Shown: positions 15,301-21,647 of the stretch, in pieces
Layout of the letters: every line of letters begins with the position of its first letter
Position numbering within the stretch: the first letter of the stretch is position 1
DNA from: CAYYOS01 sp964473355
GTDB taxonomy: Bacteria > Pseudomonadota > Gammaproteobacteria > Burkholderiales > REEB80
Reading direction: 5' to 3'
NCBI GenBank assembly: GCA_964473355.1
Contig: CAYYOS010000021.1
Coordinates: forward strand, 1 to 23,201
Length of the DNA: 23,201 nucleotides
The notes under the pieces: generated by a model
The model's input: only the letters and a program-made list of their open reading frames with translations
Database searches by the model: none
What the model was told of the DNA's origin: nothing
Translations under genes and position numbers: made by a program

Positions 15301-18300
15301 AAGGAACTCTGGGGGGGTATCGTATGCGCACGTTATAAAACTAAGAAGCCCGGTCTCCAGAGAGTATTGCCCATCTGTGCGTCGCTGCATTAATCTTCGC
15401 TTGCGAAAATGCTCGTAATCCGATAACGGGTCAGGTGGATAACCCTCGCTGGTCGCTTTAGCCTGTAGGGAAACATTATTGCGTAGATTGTTGATCCTAG
15501 TTATTAGCTGGGGTATGACCTTGCGCAAACTTTCATCCCAGTTCCGAGGTAAATCCATCGTGCCCGATGGATCTGGGCTCGGCAAGCCGGCATTGATACG
15601 GCCTATCGCCTCTTGTAGCGTACCTCCAACGCTCTCCGCGTTAGGTAAGGCCACGAAAATATTTGGAGAGAGCGCTTGCAGCCGTTCAGAAGTTTTTACC
15701 GAAAAGCTGTTTGTAACTACAAGTTTCCCAGAGGCCGCCATTTCGAGGGGGGGGTAGCTGGGATGTGGAGAAAGCATTAGCGATAACAACACGTCAGCGG
15801 TGCGGATTCGTTCAGCGTAGGCATCAAAAGCCATCCACGGCAGCGGGTTCAAAACCACTCCACGCCCGAGATCGATCGGGTCTAACTTTTCACCGATGGC
15901 CCACATTTCCCAGCTGTTACTGTCGATGTGCCCGGAGGCAACAAGTGTCCTGAGTGCGACGATGCCAATTTCGAACAAGTTTCTTTTTGCCACGGTTGGA
16001 CGCGCGTAAAATAGCAGCACTCGCTTGCGGGGTTGAATTAAATCGTCAGATAAGACCGGAAAATAATGATCCCGGTCTATTGCCGGTTCAAAAAATAATG
16101 CGCTGTTAGCGAATTTCACATCATGATATTTCCCGCAGCCTTCCTTGATTAAGTGGTCCAATAAGAGCCTGGAATTAACTACTGGGACATGGGGAAGCCC
16201 ATAAGTCTCTAATGCCAAAGCCTGAAAGGTGGAGCCCTCGTGAAGGATGGGTTCGAAATCCTGAATGAGGTAAATAAAATCCTCATATATCGTCAAACGT
16301 ACTGCATATTTTGCTATTTGAGCTGTCCACCAGGCGGTAGCAAAAAATAAGTCGTGAGCGCCTATTGAAATAGTCTTTGAGCGATCGAACCCGTCAATCA
16401 ATGATATTCGCTCGCGGACGACTCGACGACCGAACAAACCATCTAGATGTGGGAACAACGCCGATTCTTCGCCTTCTATCGACGCGTCCGTGGCGATTAA
16501 ACGCACGAATTCCCCAGCCTCGGCTAGATGCGCAGCGAACAACAGCGCGGTATTTGGACCGCCAGACATATGACGAATCCGCAGACTGGGAAGGAGCACG
16601 TTAATATGTGGCGTTAATGATAGCTTATAACTCACAACGAGGCTTAAAGGCGGGCTCCAGTGGAATCCTGGAACCTGCGAAAGATTATCGCCGATGAATG
16701 TTTCCCCGTCGCTGTGAGCTAAAGGGTTGCCCGGTTGAAGAAGGGCAGCAAGTTGGATATTCTCAGGCGAAATATAGCGTTTTAGTATTTTTTCTTTAAG
16801 CCATCGACCCACCCGAAATTGCTTAAACCAACGTTTGTATATCGTACGGCCATGCTGTAGAAACTTAATTCGAAGCGTTTTCTTAAACGAACGTATACGT
16901 TCTTGTTGCGAAGTTGAATCTAATATCCAATGTAAATGTTGCAAACTGGTAATACGTTTTAGGCCACGGCCAATAAATCGCAATGGTGTGGTGATTCGCC
17001 AGGAAAGAGTTCGCTTATATGCCTCAATCCCTAAATGTAAGTCTTGAATATACTGGTCTTTTGCTTCCACTGCTTGGGTAAGCCCTGAAATCACCTGTTC
17101 CTTAGCCGCCACCGTGAGATGTAGATTGCTGATGACCGCCTCCTTCTCAAGCAAGGTCTGGTTCACGATGGCGATTGTTTCCGCCTGCGCTATTGCATTC
17201 TTAGTTAAAGTGGCGACGAGGCCGTCACGATCCTCGAGTAGCTGACTGAGATCGTTAATACGGACGTCCTTATCCTCTAAAGTTTTGGTAAATCCGATAA
17301 TCTCAGCTTCGCGCTTAACTAAAATTTCGCTATTGGCTGCCGCTTGGCTGCGCCAATAACTTAATTCGATTTGAATGTTAAGCACCGTATTATCCTGGCT
17401 AGCGGAATGTTGTCGGTATTCGATTAAGGGATACGGACACCTTTTAGCAAGCCAACCCTTGTGCAACATGCGCTTGAAGAGATCGTGATCTTCTGGGCCC
17501 TTTGTAGCCCGATAGCCACCAACTTCGTCATAGCCCTGACGGCGATACATGGATGAACCGTGGATAAAGTTAAGTTTTTCAAAATTTCCCAACACTTCAT
17601 CTGTTGGCTCCGGAAAGCGCCATAAATATATCGGGCTGCGCTCTACGATGCATTCGCCCACTTGCGCCGCCCCTATGCTATCAGCGAGTAACTTCGCGCG
17701 CGATCCGAACAGGAGCATATCGGTGTACACCACACCAATAGCTTGCGATCTGTCAAGAATCGCTTTACACCGCTCTATGTAATCGCTGCGCATGCGATTG
17801 TCCGCACCCAGAAAGGCGATGTAGGTGCTTGTTGTTAACCCCACCGCCTTTTTAAAATTCTCCACAATCCCTAAGTTGTGATCGTTGCGAACGAAGCGCA
17901 CCCGCTCCGCATAGCGTTGGATTACTTCCTCCGAACCATCCAGTGAGCAGTCATCTATAACGAGAACCTCATCAGGGGGTATTGTCTGTGCAAGGACCGA
18001 TTCAATTGCTTCGGCAACAAAATTTCTGTAGTTATAATTCGGGATAATGACGGCTACGCTGCTGTGGGTGAGGCGCGTATCCTCTAATACCGTTACTCGA
18101 TTCAACTGGTAGCGATCTAAATCGTTACCAGCCTCGCAAGAAAGCGCGCCATCAAAGCGATCTTTCACCGCGGCCACGGTCTGCTCGCTGTGGTCCCCAT
18201 GCGGGTATGCGAGCCAGCGAAAACTAGGGCGCCCTATTCGAGATGAAATTTGAAAAGGTACGGTAAGTTCGCGCTGGAGTTCGGCCTCTGCCAGACCATC

Positions 18301-18675
18301 AAGCCTCTGATGCGTCGCGGTGTGCCACTGAATATAGCCACCGTTTCGGCTCATTTCTTCAAGCTGATCAAGTGAGGCGAACTTCGTCAAAGGTTCAATC
18401 GAATCAAAGGAATTGTCGCCACCGATATGAGCGCCTATTACGAACAACTCAAATGGGTAGCCCCATTTTTTTAGAATTGGCAGCGCATAGCGGTAAACAT
18501 TTTCGTAGACCCCATCGAACGTTATGACGGCATGTCGTGGATTTGTTGCATCGTAGTCGTCAAGATGCACCACGTCATAGGCTTGCAGGTCTGCCATTTG
18601 CCGATCAAACGCATCTGCACTTACCCACCATATGGATGGAACATCCGGCGCAATTTTATGGTAAAGCAGGATCAT
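12379..18675 (-). CDS. Giant multi-domain glycosyltransferase (NodB-like, GT2, coiled coil, GT4, two GT2 modules)
   Basis: A 2098-residue predicted cytoplasmic protein. Residues 1-195 are NodB/CE4-like: TFDG at 52-55, His118-xxx-His122 and YPHG near 157. Residues 205-430 are a GT2 (VIIPNYNYRN, DDCSLDGS, GADNR). Residues 452-550 are seven 14-residue coiled-coil repeats, then SWRITTPLR. Residues 690-1070 are a GT-B domain resembling WsaF rhamnosyltransferase (SGGPNTALLFA, LIQDFEP, YARPTVAKRN, HPSYPPLEMAASG). Residues 1110-1345 and 1637-1870 are GT2 domains with intact LDSDDL (1198) / VDADDL (1727), YTDED / YSDED and CHDWDS. Each is followed by a degenerate GT-like half (1365-1600, 1895-2098). 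The ATG overlaps the methyltransferase gene by 20 bases. No frameshift is seen. It probably forms several linkages of the exported glycan; donors are unknown. Confidence 0.88.
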   Translation of the reverse strand: MILLYHKIAPDVPSIWWVSADAFDRQMADLQAYDVVHLDDYDATNPRHAVITFDGVYENVYRYALPILKKWGYPFELFVIGAHIGGDNSFDSIEPLTKFASLDQLEEMSRNGGYIQWHTATHQRLDGLAEAELQRELTVPFQISSRIGRPSFRWLAYPHGDHSEQTVAAVKDRFDGALSCEAGNDLDRYQLNRVTVLEDTRLTHSSVAVIIPNYNYRNFVAEAIESVLAQTIPPDEVLVIDDCSLDGSEEVIQRYAERVRFVRNDHNLGIVENFKKAVGLTTSTYIAFLGADNRMRSDYIERCKAILDRSQAIGVVYTDMLLFGSRAKLLADSIGAAQVGECIVERSPIYLWRFPEPTDEVLGNFEKLNFIHGSSMYRRQGYDEVGGYRATKGPEDHDLFKRMLHKGWLAKRCPYPLIEYRQHSASQDNTVLNIQIELSYWRSQAAANSEILVKREAEIIGFTKTLEDKDVRINDLSQLLEDRDGLVATLTKNAIAQAETIAIVNQTLLEKEAVISNLHLTVAAKEQVISGLTQAVEAKDQYIQDLHLGIEAYKRTLSWRITTPLRFIGRGLKRITSLQHLHWILDSTSQQERIRSFKKTLRIKFLQHGRTIYKRWFKQFRVGRWLKEKILKRYISPENIQLAALLQPGNPLAHSDGETFIGDNLSQVPGFHWSPPLSLVVSYKLSLTPHINVLLPSLRIRHMSGGPNTALLFAAHLAEAGEFVRLIATDASIEGEESALFPHLDGLFGRRVVRERISLIDGFDRSKTISIGAHDLFFATAWWTAQIAKYAVRLTIYEDFIYLIQDFEPILHEGSTFQALALETYGLPHVPVVNSRLLLDHLIKEGCGKYHDVKFANSALFFEPAIDRDHYFPVLSDDLIQPRKRVLLFYARPTVAKRNLFEIGIVALRTLVASGHIDSNSWEMWAIGEKLDPIDLGRGVVLNPLPWMAFDAYAERIRTADVLLSLMLSPHPSYPPLEMAASGKLVVTNSFSVKTSERLQALSPNIFVALPNAESVGGTLQEAIGRINAGLPSPDPSGTMDLPRNWDESLRKVIPQLITRINNLRNNVSLQAKATSEGYPPDPLSDYEHFRKRRLMQRRTDGQYSLETGLLSFITCAYDTPPEFLEELASSVFLQDGGTNFQWLILDNGSTKDATRATLQALARHPCVSLERVEENLGIIGGMRFCLERATGRYVLPLDSDDLLEPDCAHAITRALRQADYPALIYTDEDKLADGRFGTAYSKPDWDPVLFIHSCYIAHLCAMDRAKALALNCYNDERAEGCHDWDSFIRFMNAGYVPYHLPEVLYSWRIHSQSTSGNISSKSYISASHRATLQKFLDHVTAPNVALVESPLFKHGVDWWFRRKRENPLRCLSVVIGKEPDALIGPVPSEKTAYLNPEDGLKGLTQILTNTQSDLIHLRWHGIKPVDDEWLWEAMALSELFSDAVMWAGTLHDGAKVKSAALVFGFGRGCDCPDRDRFISDPGYFAQMWKPHSVSAVSSGHCVVRGDFLRSVLLELTQQQVPLNMLGPWLGGLARETGKRVVFSPFISALTETVPEDFSSAGSRAHFLSRFWHLCPDAKLYSPRLGLDAESAYMVVDEIVRARHLKHLQWEGISYLEWFPRHVECRANHYPVPEKHAAISILTTIYERTDIALLDELADSIITQSLRPHQWIIVAHGPISEANLKHFSGRAKSVWGATFVREIQPLGIIGAMRRGLDFVEGQYIIPVDADDLLTIDAVQILAHEITRLNKPDLIYSDEDFLVDGLPSNPYFRCSFDPVLNLDSSYIWHLCAIKRESVLKFELYSDAAATWCHDWDSVMRIANAGGRIEHVPEILYHWRHHPGSTTNKPEGDPRSLGSVRHVLQNQILRTSQPERYAVEPWPINRGAKELYIARKDVQLPKFVWINDLQFDWTPDKSHEDLVLVAASGGVFIENDKVFTEVARLFELHSSIAAIGGRIVDPDGWIVDGCFVMNQAGKMESPWVGHHKDDPGPFGLALKTQTVCSTGRALAFFRISALQDIGALPPAHPSFVSSWSLSTCADLTKAKWRITYTPLVCARTTMAYRGDRQSNQFLHSCLDQSALLFGRERLMATSEAERLG
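12382..15348 (-). repeat. Internal tandem duplication of a GT2 plus half-GT module
   Basis: Residues 1110-1600 and 1637-2098 of the giant protein have the same order: a GT2 with DxDD, Y-T/S-DED and CHDWDS motifs and an LPEVLYSWR / VPEILYHWR end, followed by a half-domain that resembles the acceptor half of a GT2 without its nucleotide-binding start. The copies are clearly diverged in sequence, so the duplication is old. Confidence 0.7.
17026..17322 (-). repeat. Seven 14-residue coiled-coil repeats (42-bp period)
   Basis: Residues 452-550 of the giant protein divide into units of 14 residues (one of 15), for example LEDKDVRINDLSQL, LEDRDGLVATLTKN, LEKEAVISNLHLTV, AAKEQVISGLTQAV and EAKDQYIQDLHLGI. 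Each is two heptads with hydrophobic core positions, so the segment should form a long rod between the first GT2 and the GT4 domain. Confidence 0.75.
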
Positions 18676-19219
18676 TAAGAAAAATCTCGAGTTGGTGGGT
18701 GTACTGACGATAAGGATACAAAGACATATCGAGTAGCGAATAAGGAAATCGCACTCGCGCCCATTCGCGGATGTGACAAGAGGCTAAAATTCCCCCGGAT
18801 GCGAGTAGCTGATCCACATTCCATCGAACTACCGCCTGGGCTTTTCCAATGTACTGCTCATATAGCACCCCAGTGATTACTATCAAATCAAATTTTCCGA
18901 GACCTAATATTTCTGGGTCAAACACAGATAGACATTCAAATCTAAAACGATTTGGACGTGATTGATGTGAAATCGCTTCGCGTGCCCACTGAATGGCCTT
19001 GCTTGACATGTCGATGCCGAGTATCTCGTCTCCAGGCAATGAAAAAGTAACGAATCCATTCCCGCAACCTATATCAAGAACCCGATGATACTGTTTGCGC
19101 GGAAGTACGGAGAGAAGCTCAATACGTCGCCGCTGATCGTCAGGGGTTTCAAAATAATTCCAGGGATCAGGCCCTTGGTAAAACGAATCTAACTCCTCGG
19201 GAGTTTGGACGCTAGCCAT
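18656..19219 (-). CDS. Small class I SAM methyltransferase (NodS-like)
   Basis: A 187-residue protein with a SAM-binding motif VLDIGCGNG (residues 47-55), an acidic loop GIDMSS and a DPWNYFETPDDQRR N-terminus typical of small sugar or chain-modifying methyltransferases. The ATG at 19219 has an AGGA eight bases upstream. An ATG three codons earlier, at 19228, lacks spacing for a ribosome site. It overlaps wzt upstream by eight bases and the giant transferase gene downstream by 20. In ABC-exported O-antigens a methyl group at the non-reducing end can stop chain growth and mark the chain for Wzt. That role is possible here but is inferred from position only. It could equally methylate a sugar in the repeat unit. 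Confidence 0.8.
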   Translation of the reverse strand: MASVQTPEELDSFYQGPDPWNYFETPDDQRRRIELLSVLPRKQYHRVLDIGCGNGFVTFSLPGDEILGIDMSSKAIQWAREAISHQSRPNRFRFECLSVFDPEILGLGKFDLIVITGVLYEQYIGKAQAVVRWNVDQLLASGGILASCHIREWARVRFPYSLLDMSLYPYRQYTHQLEIFLNDPALP

Positions 19220-20609
19220 TGGACCCATCCTGTTTGTGCATTTGGACTTTGATCGGCGGGGTAAACGTCGCCCACGTTACTTGACCAGGGCGGTCCAGGG
19301 AACGATAGGACGCCGCCATATCTATCCAGTCAAAATATTTATTAGTATCCATAGGGCGATCAGCTGCAATAACGCAAACAGCATATTCGCCCGCACTTAA
19401 AATATTCGTGTAAGTAAAGGCTATTCTTACTTGTTCCCCGGCGGAGGTAGGTGAGATCTCTATTCCTTCGTACTGGGTATTTGTGCCCATTACGGCATTC
19501 TGAAGCTTGTCTCGAATATAAAACGCCACGACCAGCTGATCGATTGAAGCATGAGACAATAATGTTACCCGCAGGACGATCTCTTGGCCCCAGGAAACGG
19601 TATGAATTGCCTTTCCGTCTATCCCCCGGACTTCCACCGAAACAAACTCGCATTCTGCGGAAGCGTGACGCCTAAAAGGTAGTACCGCTTGTCGAAAAGT
19701 CTCAATCGAGGCATGGGGCAGACTGGGTGTGGCGACCTTATCTTCAGGATCTTCAGGCGGCAATGCCTTAATGCCTTGAGCAAGACCTTCTTCTTGCTGA
19801 ACCTCCGCCAGATAGGCATCACAAACTTGACTGGCAACGCCAATCTGCCGCAGTTGTCCTTGACGTAGGTAAATGGCTTTTTGACACAACGACTTAATTG
19901 TAGTGGTGTCATGAGACACAAATAACAAAGTGCCACCCGAATCCAGAAATGCTCGAAGCTGGCGGACACATTTTGTCTGGAAGGCAAAATCACCCACGCT
20001 CAGCGCTTCATCGACGATCAAAACTTGAGGTTCCACATGTATGGCAACCGCAAAGGCTAGTCTGACGTACATTCCGCTAGAATAGGTTTTAACCGGTTGC
20101 TCGATAAATTGGCCAATATCGGCAAAGGCCGCGATATCATCAAACCTTTCAAATATCTCTTGTTTGCTTAAACCCAAAACGGCCGCATTTAAGTACACAT
20201 TCTCCCGGCCGCTAAATTCGGGGTTGAAGCCGGAGCCTAGTTCCAATAAAGCGGCAATGCGGCCGTTGGTCTCAACACTTCCACTGGTAGGCGACAAGGT
20301 GCCGCAGATTAATTGCAAGAGGGTGGATTTCCCTGAACCGTTACGGCCGATGATGCCAACCGTCTCGCCTTTTTTTACCTCAAAGGAAAGATCCTTAAGT
20401 GCCCAAAATTCACGAAAGTACTGCCCGCCGGGTTTTCCCATAAAATTGTTCAGGCGTGGCAAGACAAATTGTTTAAGCCGATCTCGAGGTTGATCATATA
20501 AATGATAACCCTTGCTAAGATTGTCCACCCGAATGGCAATGTTGTCCTCGCTGCTGGCCCCGCGTTGACCAATTTCAGCGGAAGCTTCCGTGGTGCGCTC
20601 AAAGGACAT
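19212..20609 (-). CDS. wzt: O-antigen ABC exporter ATPase with carbohydrate-binding C-terminus
   Basis: A 465-residue ATPase that powers export of a lipid-linked polysaccharide through Wzm. The ATPase half has Walker A GRNGSGKST (88-96), signature YSSGM (176-180), Walker B VLIVDEA (196-202) and the switch His233, with the LELGSGFNPEFSGREN stretch typical of Wzt/TagH proteins. Residues about 320-455 form a beta-rich extension like the Wzt C-terminal domain, which in E. coli O8/O9a binds the chain end. The ATG at 20609 has AAAGG eight bases upstream and overlaps wzm by 11 bases. A start 18 codons earlier lies deeper in wzm and looks wrong. The extended C-terminus suggests recognition of a specific chain end. 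Confidence 0.93.
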   Translation of the reverse strand: MSFERTTEASAEIGQRGASSEDNIAIRVDNLSKGYHLYDQPRDRLKQFVLPRLNNFMGKPGGQYFREFWALKDLSFEVKKGETVGIIGRNGSGKSTLLQLICGTLSPTSGSVETNGRIAALLELGSGFNPEFSGRENVYLNAAVLGLSKQEIFERFDDIAAFADIGQFIEQPVKTYSSGMYVRLAFAVAIHVEPQVLIVDEALSVGDFAFQTKCVRQLRAFLDSGGTLLFVSHDTTTIKSLCQKAIYLRQGQLRQIGVASQVCDAYLAEVQQEEGLAQGIKALPPEDPEDKVATPSLPHASIETFRQAVLPFRRHASAECEFVSVEVRGIDGKAIHTVSWGQEIVLRVTLLSHASIDQLVVAFYIRDKLQNAVMGTNTQYEGIEISPTSAGEQVRIAFTYTNILSAGEYAVCVIAADRPMDTNKYFDWIDMAASYRSLDRPGQVTWATFTPPIKVQMHKQDGSNG

Positions 20610-21429
20610 CAGCAAAACCTTTGCGAGTTTTCTGAAACCAGGCGTAGCCTGCCCAGGCCACAAAAACGGCCACGCCTGTATAGATAGCTAATCCGCGCCA
20701 ATCTGGAAGGTTGCCCCAAATGATTACTTCACGAGCCTGTTCGATAATGAAGGTAAGGGGGTTAGCCAGAATCCACCCTTGAAAAGCGGGAGGCACCGCA
20801 CTAATGGGATAAAAAACGGGGGAGAGAAACATCATCACCGTCACAATTATTCCCACAGTTTGACCGACGTCGCGAAGAAAGACCCCCAACGAAGCCAGCG
20901 CCCACGCGACGCCGATCGTCAGGATAACAAGGGGCAACAGGACCAAGGGCAAAAATATCCCGGTCCAATGAACGTAGTGATTGAAGGCGGCGAAGGCGAT
21001 GACTAAGACGACAAGGCTTACTAATGTATGAAACAGCGCGGCGCCCATCGCAACCACTGGCAATATTTCAAGGGGAAATACCACCTTTTTGACGTAATTA
21101 ACATTAGATAAAATCAGGCTAGGAGCACGATTCAACACTTCCGCCATAAGGCCATAAACAATCATGCCAACAAATAACACGATTGCAAATTGGGTTTTAC
21201 TCTCTTCTCCCCCCGTACCCCACCGCATTTTAAACACTTCAGAAAAAACGAACGTATAAACAACCAACATAAATACGGGGTTAAAAAAAGACCAAGCTAA
21301 ACCTAATGCCGATCCTTTGTACCTTCCCGCTACCTCTCGGCGAACCATTTGCGTTACAAGCCGACGATTTCGCACAAGACTACCCGCCAAAGCCGGGAGC
21401 GACGTTGGCGGTGAAATGTGCGGGTTCAT
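20599..21429 (-). CDS. wzm: O-antigen ABC exporter permease
   Basis: A 276-residue ABC-2 type inner-membrane protein with six hydrophobic segments. The N-terminal amphipathic part (RNRRLVTQMVRREVAGRYKGSALG) leads into LAWSFFNPVFMLVVYTFVF, and the later FLSPVFYPISAVP and LANPLTFIIEQAREVI are typical of Wzm/TagG permeases. It pairs with the overlapping wzt and heads the nine-gene minus-strand operon. Its ATG at 21429 has no strong Shine-Dalgarno. The only upstream space for a promoter is 21430-21588, which also holds a 9-bp inverted repeat. Confidence 0.93.
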   Translation of the reverse strand: MNPHISPPTSLPALAGSLVRNRRLVTQMVRREVAGRYKGSALGLAWSFFNPVFMLVVYTFVFSEVFKMRWGTGGEESKTQFAIVLFVGMIVYGLMAEVLNRAPSLILSNVNYVKKVVFPLEILPVVAMGAALFHTLVSLVVLVIAFAAFNHYVHWTGIFLPLVLLPLVILTIGVAWALASLGVFLRDVGQTVGIIVTVMMFLSPVFYPISAVPPAFQGWILANPLTFIIEQAREVIIWGNLPDWRGLAIYTGVAVFVAWAGYAWFQKTRKGFADVL

Positions 21430-21457
21430 GCGGCTATCCGACGAGTGGCGTAGTGAA

Positions 21458-21513
21458 AACGGGTCAACGGCTTACACGATCTTTATTCATTTCTTATTTT
21501 AACATGACCCGTT
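21458..21513. repeat. 9-bp inverted repeat upstream of wzm
   Basis: AACGGGTCA (21458-21466) and TGACCCGTT (21505-21513) are perfect inverted copies 38 bp apart in the 218-bp non-coding gap (21430-21647) ahead of the export operon. The AT-rich sequence between them would suit a promoter, though no clean -35/-10 pair was found. It could be a paired operator. A match of this size has a few per cent chance of arising at random in a region this long. Confidence 0.35.
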
Positions 21514-21588
21514 AAGAGATTTTTCTTGGAACCCTCAGGCACCTGACTAATTGATAATTACTGCCTTTGATGGGATCTCCATAGGACG

Positions 21589-21619
21589 AAAAAAAGGCGG
21601 CCGGTCTGGGACCGCCGCC
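21589..21619 (-). terminator. Intrinsic terminator after the S74 protein gene
   Basis: On the minus strand a GC-rich stem (GGCGGCGGT pairing with ACCGGCCGCC, one bulge, five-base loop) is followed at once by seven T. It lies 28 bp after the stop at 21648 and separates that gene from the wzm operon. Confidence 0.88.
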
Positions 21620-21647
21620 CTCTGGTTCAGACTAATTTATCTGAATA

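Noticed and set aside
17026..17322. 42-bp periodicity that might suggest a CRISPR or DNA repeat array.
   Set aside because: The repeat is at protein level (14-residue double heptads) with diverged DNA and no conserved repeat/spacer structure.
18829..18836. CTACCGCC, which on the minus strand reads GGCGGTAG, the core of the ops (RfaH) element.
   Set aside because: It lies inside the methyltransferase coding sequence, not in the leader before wzm, the rest of the element does not match, and an 8-base match is expected by chance in a window of this size.
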